From Auanema rhodensis (taxonomy: Eukaryota; Nematoda; Chromadorea; Rhabditida; Rhabditidae), in the NCBI GenBank assembly GCA_964057225.1, contig OZ059897.1, positions 12,834,001 to 12,898,000 of the forward strand: a stretch of 64,000 nt of DNA. Reading direction: 5' to 3'. Under the pieces are notes generated by a model. It made no database searches, was not told the DNA's origin, and saw only the letters and a program-made list of their open reading frames with translations. The position numbers were made by a program, and so were the translations under genes. Shown here piece after piece: positions 1-11,397 of this stretch. Position 1 is the first letter of the stretch. Every line of letters begins with the position of its first letter.

Positions 1-299
1 TGAGTTTCCAAGTCCATTCGACGCTGACTGAAGCATACAAATTAAATTTTAACGAAAGTAAAAATAAAAAATTCAGATCAAAAATATCAGTTAAATTGGA
101 ATGGAAAATAATTCAAAATTATATTCTCACTTTTCCAGGATATTGTATCGGACGTCCAAGTACAACCCAGAAAGCGATCGTGCTTCTACCTAAAAAAAAA
201 GAAGGACGAAGTGTCTCGCTTATAAATTGCTTCAAAGTTGCTTCAAAGACTTAATTTTTTATCTAGGAGTCAAAGACTCTGATAATGAGCGGAAATTTT

Positions 300-690
300 C
301 CAACTCCCATGGATCTTTAAGATTCAAGAAATACAAGTTTTTCGAAGGCGGAACTACTGGAAACTGAACAAGAAGAGTTTCGAAAGGACATGGAAGAAAC
401 TACTTTGAAACGACTGAAAAAAAAGGTTTGCCAATTTTTTAGATCCCAGGAAATGAAATTTTCTCAGGCTGAAATGCTGGAAGATAAGGCAGCAAAAGCA
501 ACTGCAGAAGTTTCTTTTGCAAGAGCTTACTGATAATGAGAAGAAGTTAATTGAGAAGAGACAAACAGCACATCAACAAAGAAAAAAGGTGAGAATTTAA
601 TGAATTCACTTTGTAAAAATAACCGCGATAGTAAGAATAAAGCAAGAGATGAAGCAGAAGATCGTCGAAAACTTGAAGAGTATTAGTTAG
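300..690 (+). pseudogene. Fragment of a lysine/glutamate-rich coiled-coil protein gene
   Basis: Short open stretches read as highly charged helix, for example ELLETEQEEFRKDMEETTLK near 350-420, AEMLEDKAAKATAE near 470-510 and ELTDNEKKLIEKRQTAHQQ near 525-585. They are separated by plausible intron signals (gtttgcc...ttctcag at about 426-468; gtgagaat after 588), but a frame change is needed near 512 and a last piece (about 630-687) ends in a stop. An earlier piece, after a splice-like acceptor near 138, reads DIVSDVQVQPRKRSCFYL. This may be the 3' end of a gene that starts outside the window, or a decaying copy. I do not recognise the family and infer no function. Confidence 0.3.
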
Positions 691-959
691 TTAAAAGAAA
701 ACTTGAAGAATATAAGTTATTACATTGTGCTGGTATTTTTAAAAAATAGTCATACTGGTATTCATAAACTTTAACCATACTGGTATCATATTCTATCCTT
801 TGGATATAGGAGTCTTCGACTCTGAAGACTCTTGCAATAATGATTGAATACTATTATTTTATCTTCATTACTTTCCTCATTTATTTAAATAAATACATTG
901 ATGTTTGTTTCAAGTGCAAGATAAAGACGAATACGCTCATTATGGTTCGAGTTCTCACA

Positions 960-2171
960 AAGAACAACAGATAAAACAAAACTCCCGAAAAGAGACAAAT
1001 TTTATGACAAGCTCAATAATAAAAAATGTAAAAGAAAGAATTATCGATATGCAGTGAAAGTTTGGAAAAAAAACAAAGTGTACTAGTTTGGAAGATTACA
1101 GTAGAATTTATATAATCAATGATGTCCTATTATTACCAGATGTCTTCGAAAATTTCAGAACTTTGAGTCTAAGGGTTTATCAACTTGATCCTTGTTGGTA
1201 CTTTACTTCTCCAGGATTAGCTTTGGGATGCAATGCTTAAGAAAACTAAAGTAGAATTAGATATACTTCATGATGTTGAGATGTATCTCATGATTGAAAA
1301 AGGAATTAGAGGTGGAATAGTTAATGCTGTCAAAAGATATTCTAAGGTTAATAACAAATACACTAAAAACTTCAATAAAAAACAATTAAATAATTTCCTT
1401 TTGTATTTAGATGCTAACAATTGGTATGGATGGGCAATGTGTCAAATGTTACCTACTGGAGACTTCAAATTTGAAACTCAATCTTTAATAAGTATTCAAT
1501 GGTGAAGCTGAAGCCAAATTGGATCTAAAGGATTATATTGAACATTTGAAAAAGTTAGATAGAGGTTGCATATTTGAAGTAGATTTAGAATATCCCAAAG
1601 AAATACAATCAAGGCATAATGATTTTCCTATGTGTCCAGAGAATGTAAAAATTGTTAATCAAGGTATTAAAAGGTGGGCACTACCTTATTTGATAAAGAG
1701 AAGTATGTGATCCACTATGAAAATCTCTTACAGTGCCTTCAATTTCAAACAATTTCAACAATCATTATTTTCAAGGAAAGCAATTGGTTAGCCTCATATA
1801 TTGAAATGAACACAAATCTAAGAAAAAAGTCTAAAAATTATTTTGAGAAGGATTTTTTCAAATTAACGAATAATAATGTATTTGGAAAAACTATGGAAAA
1901 TGTTAGAGAAAGAGCTGATGTACGTTTAGTTACTGATGACGATAAATTTAAGAAGTTAGCCTCAAAATCTAACTACAAAAGAAGAAGAATGTATAATAAA
2001 GAGCTGTCTGCTGCCGAAATGGAAAAGACTAATATTTTTCTGGATAAACTCATTTATGTTGGCTTTGCTATCTTAGAGTTGAGTAAATGGCTAATGTATG
2101 ATGGAGATAACATTGTATCAGGAGTGTTAAACATCAAATATTCACACAATGTCAGAATAAAGTTGCTCTGA
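960..2171 (+). pseudogene. Broken Polinton/Maverick B-family DNA polymerase
   Basis: Fragments in changing frames match the protein-primed B-family polymerase of Polinton/Maverick elements. In order: an LPKRDKFYDKLNN-like segment near 985, a SPGLA segment near 1210, the block around 1233-1505 with YLDANNWYGWAM, the 1519-1710 block with DLEYPKEIQSRHNDFPMCPE, and the 1674-2171 block with NNVFGKTMENVRERADVRLV. An intact enzyme would copy the element's DNA from a protein primer. Here the reading frame breaks at several points: stops within 1060-1130, a one-base shift near 1220, another near 1500 and another near 1690, so no functional enzyme is encoded. The C-terminal part after 2171 and the conserved N-terminal exonuclease motifs are not seen. 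It sits tail-to-tail with the protease fragment at 2316-2738. Confidence 0.8.
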
Positions 2172-2315
2172 ATGATGAATTTGGGGATCATAAACGTTAC
2201 ATCCTCAAAGATAGTCATTCAACTATGGCTTTTGGTAATTGTCATATTAAACCAGAGGTTCTTTGATTCTTAGAATCTTGAGAATATTGCTTCTGAAGTC
2301 ATAAGATTCTAATAA

Positions 2316-2738
2316 TTAGAGAAGTAAAAGACAGTAATAACCACATGATGTGCTCCTAATTCTTGTATTTCGAACGTTGAAAACTCTATTTTATCTTTTT
2401 TTATTTCTACTCTTGAGATACTCTTGAAGTTCTAATGGAGGATCTAATTCAAAGGAATCAAAGAAATAAATCTTTCTTTTACTTTTAGAATAACAAACCC
2501 AATGAGTACCTTTACCTTCTGAAGAATCTAAATTTACAATACCAATTTCCTTGTTTTTAACCTTATTTGGTAAAGCGTCTCTCATGAAAACACCACGAAA
2601 ATTCTTGATTTCGAGTACATTTACAAGCTCCAGGAGATCTAGATTTGTGAGAGCTTCAAGGTTTTTATCGAATCTTAGATTCTCAAGCACTCCTGAAGGA
2701 GCTTGCGACGCAGATCTTCCGGATTCATTAAAATTCAT
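2316..2738 (-). pseudogene. Polinton/Maverick adenain-type cysteine protease fragment
   Basis: The minus-strand frame encodes a truncated C5/Ulp1-fold maturation protease of the Polinton type. Visible marks are the FRGVFMRD segment, the catalytic histidine in GTHWVCY and the acidic FFDSF segment that follows. An in-frame TAA at 2391-2393 interrupts the gene, but the same frame then continues for 24 codons, including the expected catalytic cysteine in SCGYYC (cysteine codon at 2343-2345), before a final stop at 2316. So the catalytic triad is recognisable but split by a nonsense codon. In intact elements this enzyme processes capsid proteins. The neighbouring polymerase is on the opposite strand. 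Confidence 0.75.
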
Positions 2739-2974
2739 TTATTAGCTTAAAAATGTTTGAAATGATCAAAAATTGTGAAATGGTCAAAATGGTTAAAGAA
2801 CCGTCCAGTACAAAATTGTAATTTTTTCAGAAAAGCCAGATTTTCATTAAGTTACGACAGATTTTGATGATTTTGTGCATTAAAATAGTCAAAAAGTGCA
2901 AAAAATTGGGCAAAATGACCATCTAGCGCCAACTTCTTATATACTACTCAAACAGTATAGGAAATATATACAGT

Positions 2975-3200
2975 CTTGTGCGAAAAACCTCGGACAAAAA
3001 TCTCTTAGAGGTCCCAGAAATCCCTTCAAACTACAAAAAACAACTTTTTTTTAATTTCATAAGTTTCGTAGAGTCACATAGTATCAGTCAAAATATATGT
3101 TAATATAATGAAAACTGATTTCAATATTATTTCTAAATTTATAAGGAAAAATAGTGTTTTTTGACTATTTTGAATTTTTTTATTTAACAAAATTTGAAAT
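2975..3200 (+). repeat. Terminal fragment of the Tc1-like repeat found at 60.9-62.4 kb
   Basis: This stretch starts with TGTGCGAAAAACC, then runs through CAAACTACAAAAAACAAC and TTTCATAAGTTT to TAGTGTTTTTTGACTATTTT. The reverse complement of 61340-61380 plus 61620-61795 shows the same order of blocks, so this is a diverged copy of the same element end. It lacks the 235-bp insertion present in that copy, and its ATAGTGTT is the unoccupied target site. No coding capacity is left. Confidence 0.7.
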
Positions 3201-3245
3201 TAGAAACAACTTAATTCAAATTATGTTTGCAATGATATATAGCAA

Positions 3246-4606
3246 TCATGTTGTAGAAGAAATACTCATTTTCTGTTTGAAGCAATTGTTGATCAGGCTA
3301 GTACTTGTTACTAATATTAGAAGCCTAAAATAACAAAACATTTTAATGTCAACATTAAACCTTTTCTAACCCTTCCAAAGTAATTGACATTACCCAACAT
3401 AATGTAGTAAGTAAAAATACAGTGAGAGTGTCCTCAAAAAATGGACCCGCCACATGAAAGCAGCTTAGCATACACAAGTTATTACAAAGACTAAAAATAA
3501 TCTGAAATAAAAGTGTTAAGTTTGACATCTTGATTTGGAGTACAACTTGTATAAAATAAATATTTTCTTTGTATCTTCTACGATCATTCCATGGCTTTAG
3601 ATTACTCATCTAAAAAGATGTTATTACTCTATTTCATAAAACTTAAAACTTTGAACCTTCCGAGCAGATCTAATGGAGAATAAAGTGAAAAAATTGAAAA
3701 CGAATGATAAAAGATACATAATTACGTTAAAACAAAAATCCATGGAGAATTTCAAAGTATTTCCACACACATTTTCAGAGAATGAGTATATTATTGTGGT
3801 TTCGTGTGCACCAAATGAGCAGTCAACTAAAAAAATTAGAAATTAGAAAGATAATATTTAAATTAGAAATAAAAAGAATATGATCTAAAATACATACGAA
3901 AAAAGTATACGCAAAAATAAATTATGGCAAGAATGGTAACCACAATTAGAGAAATTCTCAAATATTGAAGAAAATCTATGTTCCGGTAAATAACTGGATA
4001 TGACACAGCCATAAATCTGTAAGAAATGTGAGTAAGACCATATATATTCAAATCTGAGCTGTCACGATTACCTGGTTATACAAACTAAAAAATAACTACA
4101 AACAGCACATTCATAAAACATTATAGAAAACTGTCCAAGTATATCATTTACATGACGTAAATATAAAGAATTCGTAGGACCGCTTAAAATAGAAATTATT
4201 GTGGTAAAATATTTACATGTAATCATACATGATGATATAGGTCACAGTCCATATCAGAATACAAATCAATGTTAAACTTTGTGATAAATTATGATATATC
4301 TGTGTTAAAGCATATGGAGTTTTTCTAAATATCAAAAATTTTCTTAGCATTGCTTTATACACAAACTTAAAAATTGAGCTGCTACTAATAGAATACGCTG
4401 ATGATCCATTAAGAATAGCTCCGATACCACATATCTTTAAGTTATTCGAAGATATCGGCAGATTATAAATAAAAACTTACGGAAGCTATTACACTTGCTC
4501 GAAGTAAAGGATTATACAGATATGATTTATTTTGAATAAGTAGAATTTCATTTTGAAGATTGAAAATGCTAGGATCATTGTTGAATCTTGGTCCAATCGC
4601 GATCAT
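3246..4606 (-). CDS. Serpentine chemoreceptor, Srx-like
   Basis: Seven-transmembrane receptor, expected in the membrane of sensory neurons; the ligand is unknown. Exons on the minus strand: 4481-4606 (start uncertain; an acceptor-like site near 4648 could extend it), 4217-4434, 4072-4182, 3898-4016, 3657-3826, 3371-3609 and 3246-3324. Phases close to a stop at 3246. Seen: TM1 with CGIGAILNGSSAYS, TM2 LTLICILIWTVTYI, TM3 FYECAVCSYFLVCITRFMAV followed by SYPVIYR, an extracellular pair of cysteines (DCSFGAHE...ENVCGN) and a loop with NDRRRYKEN before TM6. It is homologous, with shared intron positions, to the two genes at 57.9 and 62.9 kb. The donor after 3657 (AAG/GTTCAAAG) is weak, so that junction is the least sure. 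Srx of the Srg superfamily is my best family guess. Confidence 0.7.
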
Positions 4607-5038
4607 TACTACTAAAAGAGAATGCTGGTGTGGAGGGAAAGTAGCCTGAAACACGATTGGATTGAAATTCCAATGTTTCCCAAGAAATTATTACTCAATG
4701 TTTCTTCCTTCTAATGTTCTTTCGCTTTCCCATGGGTGAGAAACTGTCAATTACTGTTTTACTATGTTGCATTATTGTGAATTTCTTTCAGCATATTCAT
4801 AAGATATATGTTTGTACTTCAAGTTTCCGCAAGAATAGATTCAAGGATAGTTTTTACTCTTTTCAATCGAGTTCAAGATAAATTATTATTAATACGCGTC
4901 AGAAGACAAAACAACAACATCTGTGTAACAACGGTGAAAAAAGAGTTGAATAAAAGACACGTATACCTTTTTTTCCTTAATATATTTCACTACAATGGAG
5001 AGCAAGTTTAAAAGACCGTGGTTTGGTTTTGAAATATT
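4607..5038. other. Intergenic, nothing recognised
   Basis: This lies between the start of the Srx-like gene and the 3' end of tiar-1. The open frame at 4808-5011 on + has no family signal and no splice context. It probably holds the upstream region of the receptor and the 3' UTR of tiar-1. Confidence 0.5.
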
Positions 5039-7114
5039 TTAGTGGCCAGCATTTGATCCTTGTGGTGGCTGTTGTCCCGGAGTACCTCCCTGCTGTTGCC
5101 AATAACTAAAACGAAAAGGTAATTAATTTCATGTTTTATCAATCCTTACTTTGCCCACTGTTGCATCATTTGAGGATTATTATAATATGTAGCATAGTAT
5201 TGCCAATATTGTTGTTGAGCAGCAGCAGCTGCAGCTGCGTTGGTTCCTCCAGCCTGCTTCAAAATTTTTGTTAATTTATCAACATCTTGGAAAAACCTGG
5301 TGAGCTGCTCCAGTGTAGCCCGATGTTCCATTCCCATAGCCATAAGCACCATAACCATAAGAATTAGCTCCTGCGGCGGCAGAAGTCTAGGAAAGAAGCA
5401 ATAAATTTGTAAATATCGTTAATACTTACTGTGTTACTAACTTTACCCCAGCTGCACCTCACTGTGTGGCCCGACACATCTTGGCCATTCATATTTAGAA
5501 TCGCTCTAGTGGCAGCATCTTTTGTATCAAATTTAACAAAAGCATATCCTTGAACTTTAAAAATTCTAACTTCGGTGATACGTCCAAACTTTTCAAATCC
5601 TTTACGAATTTCATCCTCTGAAAAAAAAAAAAAAATAAATAATGATTGTAAAAACCAACCAGCAAGAAGTGATCCAATATTACCAACATATACAGATGTG
5701 TTATCTGGTGTAGTTGCATTGTAGATTTCGTCGTATGACTTATCGTGAGCAGCTTGTTCTGGACCTCCTTGTCCAGGCTTTCTGGTGGCCCAGTTTGTTC
5801 TGATAGTTCGTCTGCCCAACCACTGCCCATTCATTTGCTCAATAGCTCTCTCAGCTTCCTGCAAAAAAATATATAAAGAACATACATTTTCCCCATACAG
5901 ACCTCTCTCTTCGGGTAAGACACAAAGCCATAACCCTTAGATTTTAAAGTTCCAACATCTCTAATGACTTTAGCATCACTAGGGCGTAAAATGAAAACAA
6001 ATACTAAAGCTTTTCTAAATACCTGATTTCTCCGAATGGAGCGAATGCTTCGCGAAGAGCTTTGTTATCAACTTCAGGAGACAAATCACCAACGAAGACA
6101 TGAAAATGTTCTAAAAGAATGTATATAAAGGAATATCTATTTTTTTAAACATACTGCTTGTATCTACTTTAGCTTGTTGTTGTCCAGGTTCAACTGCCCA
6201 GTTAACTTTCATTTCCTAGAAAAGGACTAATTTAAAGACATCTTATCTTCTGCCAACCTTTTCCAATAACATTCTACGGTTCATGGCTTGCAAAGCTTGA
6301 GCAGCCTGTGAGTGGTCTGAGAATTCAACAAACGCATATGGGTCGTTTGTTCCCTAAAAGAAACTGATGAAATAAAAATCGAAGCATAATAAATCCCCAT
6401 TCAAATTTTTCCTAATTAAAGAATGCTCAGTTTTTTCCGAAAAACAATAAAATAAAAAAAGCGTAGAGTGTAAATAATATACTCTGTTAGCCGGTTAAGT
6501 ACACGGTGGTGATATTTATGCGACCACAGACGGGCGAGGAACGGCCACCTGAGAAGGGACATCTGAGCCAAAAATGAGAGCAATTGAATAAAAGAAAATC
6601 GAAAAGAAAAAAAAAAGAAAAAGAATAGTTCAAAGCTCACCCGCTCACGCAATAGCAATATTTCTAGTTGCAAATCAAAGAGAAGAGCCACAAAATTTTT
6701 TAATTGCTCTTTAACTCTACACTGTGAAACTAACAAAAAAAACCTATGCAATGCTATATCTCGTGTTACCCGCCGCGGCAGAATCAGCGATTTCTGAAAA
6801 CCGAAGAAAAAAGAAACTCACATCAAATATGACTTTAGTTTTAGTTACAACTCCCATTTGTCCAAATAAAGTAGCAATAAATTCTTCAGTAACGGATGAA
6901 TCCAAATTTCCGACATATCTTCAAATACAAATATCTCAAGTCAAATAAGCACCACACTTACAATGTTTTGGGTTCATCATTTACCATAGAAAACCCTTCC
7001 TTCTCCGCAACCTTGGAATGAGTTCTAGGGTTATAAGCATTATCATGTGATTCTCCGTAATACTATATGTGTAAATTAAAAATACTTTCTAAATAATATT
7101 CAACTTACCGCCAT
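5039..7114 (-). CDS. tiar-1: TIA-1/TIAR RNA-binding protein, three RRMs
   Basis: Orthologue of nematode TIAR-1 and vertebrate TIA1/TIAR, which bind U-rich RNA, regulate splicing and translation and build stress granules. Twelve coding exons: 7109-7114, 6962-7062, 6822-6918, 6258-6353, 6155-6215, 6023-6110, 5903-5978, 5660-5858, 5430-5617, 5297-5386, 5150-5256, 5039-5105. RRM1 carries RNP2 TLYVGNL and RNP1 [11 protein letters not shown]2 has FHVFVGDLS and [11 protein letters not shown]3 has [10 protein letters not shown] and [27 protein letters not shown] is the signature of the family. The C-terminus is Q/A/Y-rich, with [18 protein letters not shown] and a final YWQQQGG, and would act as the low-complexity condensation domain. 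Odd points: the first coding exon is only six bases (Met-Ala), and one intron (6354-6821) inside RRM1 is ten times the usual length. Confidence 0.93.
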
Positions 7115-7787
7115 ATTAAACAAAATAATAAATAATATACGGATTAACGGTTACAACCTGAATAATTAGAAATTATAATTATTCAAACAAAATCTTGATT
7201 CTCCAAGAACATCAAAACAAAAAAAGGGACGAGCAAGCGTTGACCTAGCAACCGGAGACCGCTCGCGTGCTAATAAAACCAGCTCCTTGCCTGCGAATCG
7301 ACCGCTCCCGCGCAATTCAAACAGGAAAATTAGCATTTCAGCATTAATACATACGAGCCAAGCAACCAAGATATATTAAACTATAGTGGTAAATACCTTT
7401 TATAGAAGAAAACTTTTAAATAAAAATTCTGTATTCAATCACATTACCAACGCAATTTCACTCCGCTTTGTTTGTTTCAATCGAATAAATCAAACAAAGC
7501 AGAGCATAAATTTCGAACATAATGAATATTATTTGATTTTTCTGTGAAAAATATTAAATTCATAAATATAATTTACAGATCTTCGAGCACAGCTCGGTTA
7601 TTAACACTTCTGGGCGTATCGAAAGAGAATTGAATTTGGTGTCCCGGTTGAGCCAATGGTGTTGACGATTTAAAGCAATGATTACTTTTATTCCAGCCGA
7701 AAAAAAAATCATCACGTTCTTCTCGTAAATGTGAAAGTTCCATAACACTATGATCAGCCTAGAGTATTTTCTAAAGTCCAACCCGTT
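7115..7787. other. tiar-1 upstream region
   Basis: About 670 bp between tiar-1 and the next minus-strand gene. A patch near 7225-7315 is clearly more GC-rich than its surroundings (GACCTAGCAACCGGAGACC, CGAATCGACCGCTCCCGCGC), as expected of a promoter or 5' leader, but I see no motif I can name. Open frames at 7166-7369 and 7560-7781 show no coding signature. Confidence 0.4.
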
Positions 7788-8875
7788 TCATACTCCGGCA
7801 CAAACTTTCCTGATTTTTTTGTAGCTAGCCATTAATGGGTCATAGTCCAGTATAGTTATCTGGCCATACCTGATTCGGAAACGAGGCAATCTATTAACAA
7901 AAGTATGTCTAAGACAGGAAATACAAAGTATTAGCGCGAGTATCCCAATAACAAATCCTAATAAAATTAGACCTAAAATTATCAAAAGTGTTCTGAAAGT
8001 TCCAACGTCTTACTGATTTGAGCAGAAGTTAATGAACCCGTTGAATTAAAACCGTGCAAAAGTGAGTAAACGGCACTACCTCCAAAAATTAAAAAAAAGA
8101 ATAAACATGTTCCATACTGACAGGCGTATCGACTTAGATAATCTCTGAATGATCCATACTGTAATTCAATTGTAAATATTTTTACAAATTAAATCGGTAT
8201 TCATTACCTTTATATAACGATACTTTACTCCACATAAACGACATGATTTGTGTGTATCAATTATGTTCGCCAAACACCCGTGATGGCAATCCATCCTTAA
8301 AAAGGAGAAATTGTACTTAATGCGATATTTGGAAATAATGAGTTATGTTGCTACTTACTCGCAAAAACATGGTCTTATAAAATGTGTATCATGGAGGGTA
8401 GATTTTGGTTCAGGGTACTTGTCGTTTTGGCAAATGAAGCAAGTTCTATTTAATCTAATATCACTGATTGTCTGAAAATCATCAAGTAGTTGTTTTTTAT
8501 ATCTAATCAAGTACTTTCCGATAGGGCCAATCACATTTCTCACACTTCTGATCACTCCAAATGGTAGATTTCAAAGCACAATTGATATGAACAACACTGG
8601 AAATTAAAAGGTGTCAACTGGCCCATAAGAAGATAAACTTACAGTTCACACTCACATGGTCTACAGTAGCGATTTCTGTCTTGTAATATCACTCTTTTAG
8701 AACATATAACACATGTTTTATTTTTCTCCAATGATGAGCCCTGTTCAATGTCCGAACCTGGAATCTAAATTGAAATTTTATGGAAACAATTCTGATGAGT
8801 CACTTCTAACGATGATGACTTAGCAATCACTTTTTCACCGGAGGTGCCCACGTCACTTTCGCTTTCGACAGTCAT
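7788..8875 (-). CDS. Membrane E3 ubiquitin ligase with two RING-CH domains
   Basis: Exons 8643-8764, 8515-8596, 8359-8471, 8208-8295, 8014-8158 and 7788-7972 join in phase; the first exon (start codon proposed at 8873-8875, donor probably inside 8811-8840) is uncertain. Two zinc-binding RING-CH (C4HC3) modules lie in series. The first has CVIC, CRPCEC, HINC and CEKC; the second has CFIC, PCFCE, HHGC and CRLC. In both, only four residues separate the C-x-C pair from the histidine, fewer than in ordinary MARCH proteins. Two hydrophobic segments follow (TCLFFFLIFGGSAVYSLL; LILLGFVIGILALILC), then a cytosolic tail with RYGQITILDYDP. RING-CH proteins transfer ubiquitin to membrane cargo in the endosomal system. 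The next gene upstream is also a RING-CH ligase. The tandem arrangement is unusual. Confidence 0.75.
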
Positions 8876-9234
8876 CTAAAAATAATACGAGAAACTAATA
8901 GAGAAGTTAGACTGTTAGAACAATCTTATATGAGACATGAGACATGAGACGGTACGATCGACTAAGGAATAGTCCTATGAAAAATAAACAATTTAAAAAA
9001 TATGTAAAAAATACGCGTATTTATGGCACTTGGATGAGACTCAATATGACTATCATAAGAAAAATATTCACAGGTATGAAAGTATATAAAAGGTAGAAAT
9101 CTAAAAGTCATAAAGCTGTGATGGTAAGAAGCGAAAAATTATCAGCATGCAAGATAACGTGGTCAATGAAATCGAAGTGTTAAACCTGTTAAGAATCATC
9201 ATTCACAGGTACCGGTTAGTGATTTTGGTTAGAT
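8876..9234. other. Intergenic
   Basis: About 360 bp between two minus-strand RING-CH genes. It contains a short direct repeat ATGAGACATGAGACATGAGAC near 8934-8952 and no gene. Confidence 0.5.
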
Positions 9235-11018
9235 CTAGATAGGGGTTTCATTAAAAGGTAAGGGAAGTAACATGGAAGGAGAAATATTGTTAAGGTTTCG
9301 CTCAGGAGTGGAACTATGCTGATTTTGATGTCTACCGCTATCATAATAAAAAGGAGGACGATCTAGAGAAGCTGGAGCAAAATCAAGGGCAACCGGTGAA
9401 ATATTTCTTCTCCAGTTGTAACGAAGAACCCGCTCTTCTTGCTGTGGACTGTCGTAAAGTTCAGTGGAGTTGAGTAGAGGAGAATCTAGTTCCACATTCC
9501 ACATCACAGTCTGTGGGCTACTATCACATCCCCTAACATTTTCAATGTCTTCAGAGATGTACATCTGAAAAAAATATAATGTTTAGGCATCCAAAATATA
9601 GTACGAACTGCATCAGGTGGCACATCATAATTTCGAGAAGGATCTAGAGGAGTTTGAGATGTTGAGTTCGGAGTAGAGCCAACAGGAGTTGAGCGCAAAT
9701 AACCACTTTCCTTTGTACAAGCAATTCTGAAGGATGACATTTCCACTGGCGATAACTCTGAAATTATTTTCTGAGTTTTCAAGAACGAAGTAAAGAAACC
9801 TCGAACAGGAGAGCGGAAAGTCTGATGGCGAAGGGGAGAAACACTCGAAGCGGGATTAGTTGTAGAAAGAAGATCTCGGCTATTTTGTGGTTGTGGTGGC
9901 TGTGATGACTGTGATTGTGATGGCTGGTTTCGCTGTTGTTGAACTATTTGATTTGGATCAATGCCGACAGGGTTCCAGAAGTCCACCTCCATATTCTATA
10001 AATAAAAGTGACCTTTTTTTTTGTAATTATCTGGAAATAACAAACCATTTGCCTGTCTAAAGGTCCTATTATATGGGGATTTAGATCTAACGCAGTTTCC
10101 CGCACATGAATAGAGCCAGGTGAATGTCTTTTCCCACAACAAATTCGACCCTGTTAGGACAAAAAATAAAAAAAGAACGAAAACAGAATTCTAACCAACA
10201 AAGAGCGCAGCTTACGTTTGATCAATGGCCGTCTTGATTCACTCAGCCGATTGTATGTAGTATTATACTGCTGTGACAGTTCAATATCAAGCTGATCGAC
10301 AATAAAAAGAATCTAAATACAACCTCGAACAGCGAATCAACCTGACTCAAACTTCGTTTTTATTCTGCCAGTGCTTGAACTCTGCATAATGATGAACAAG
10401 GGTCATTCCCAGCCAAAACAAGTAAATGAAGACGACAAATGCAGCCATGATAACTAAGACGACCACCTCTCAAAATCAATCATGCGAAGTAGAAAAAAAA
10501 AGGCTTACCTGAAGCCGTGAAAGCTCCTCTATCAGTTATCTCCGGGGATAAGTAAGTAGTTAGCGCAGTATGAACACATAGGTAAGTTATATACATAGCT
10601 GTAGGACCTAACGACATCATGCAAAGCAAATCAGTTATAAACCGCTTATTTGTGCCCTCAGATCCACGCCAACCTCGAACACGTATATAAGCCCGCATAC
10701 CCTGTTTTCTTCTTAACAATTCATCGCAATGCAAATATTACACATCACTGCAAACCTTCCAACTTCGTATTTGAATTTACAAATTTCACAGCATGTAGTT
10801 CTGGAAGTTGACAGCCAATGCTCTAAACAACTTCGATGGTACAATCCCATCGTTCCTCTTAAGTTGGATCTCGAATATGAAGTTTAAACATGAACTAACT
10901 TGCAATGGCAAGGTGAAATAAGCGGTTCGCCTGCATACTTCCCCAAATATGGTATTGAAGATTCTCCGCAGAGACAAACGCGACAAACTGCTGGCCCCAG
11001 TGAACTATTGATATCCAT
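9235..11018 (-). CDS. MARCH-type RING-CH membrane E3 ubiquitin ligase
   Basis: Eight exons close in phase (10900-11018, 10756-10857, 10509-10711, 10353-10468, 10196-10291, 10046-10150, 9609-9995, 9235-9564), giving about 485 residues. The N-terminal RING-CH is canonical: CRVC, PCHCKGTMGLYHRSCLEHWL, then CEIC. Two transmembrane segments follow (around MMSLGPTAMYITYLCVHTAL and VVVLVIMAAFVVFIYLFWLG) and then the WLGMTLVHHYAEFKHWQ region, which resembles the post-TM2 segment of MARCH2/3. A long low-complexity cytosolic tail (Q/S/P-rich near 9860-9960, then N/S/P-rich) makes it larger than the vertebrate MARCH2/3 form. It should ubiquitinate membrane cargo for endosomal sorting. It lies head-to-tail with the double RING-CH gene. 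Confidence 0.88.
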
Positions 11019-11397
11019 TTTTAACCCTTTATAGCATACCACTCTGATCCTGTATAAGACATCGTTACCAATACTTGGGTGTCAAATTGATTGAATAATT
11101 TGTGTATTTATCATAAGCTATTATACAGTTTAAAAGGTTTAATTTAAGAAATTGAAAAGGGTTATAATTCAAAAACGTACAAAAAGTTTTAAAAGATTAA
11201 CTTGATATAAGGTGATTGAATACAAAAAAATCCAAAGTGCGCTCGTGTTATCTGCGAGACCATTTACCTTGTACCTTTAGTAGTTAAGAAATATATATAT
11301 TACGGTACAATCTACAATTCTCTGAACCAATGTTTTTAGTGTGGTTTATGTACAATATGATCACTGATCTTTTTAATAAAAAAAGATTCGTAAAATA

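Noticed and set aside
7973-8014. A 21-nt intron in the double RING-CH gene between exons 6 and 7
   Set aside because: Too short to splice. A 41-nt intron ending at the next AG (before 7972) restores the frame and a continuous second transmembrane segment.
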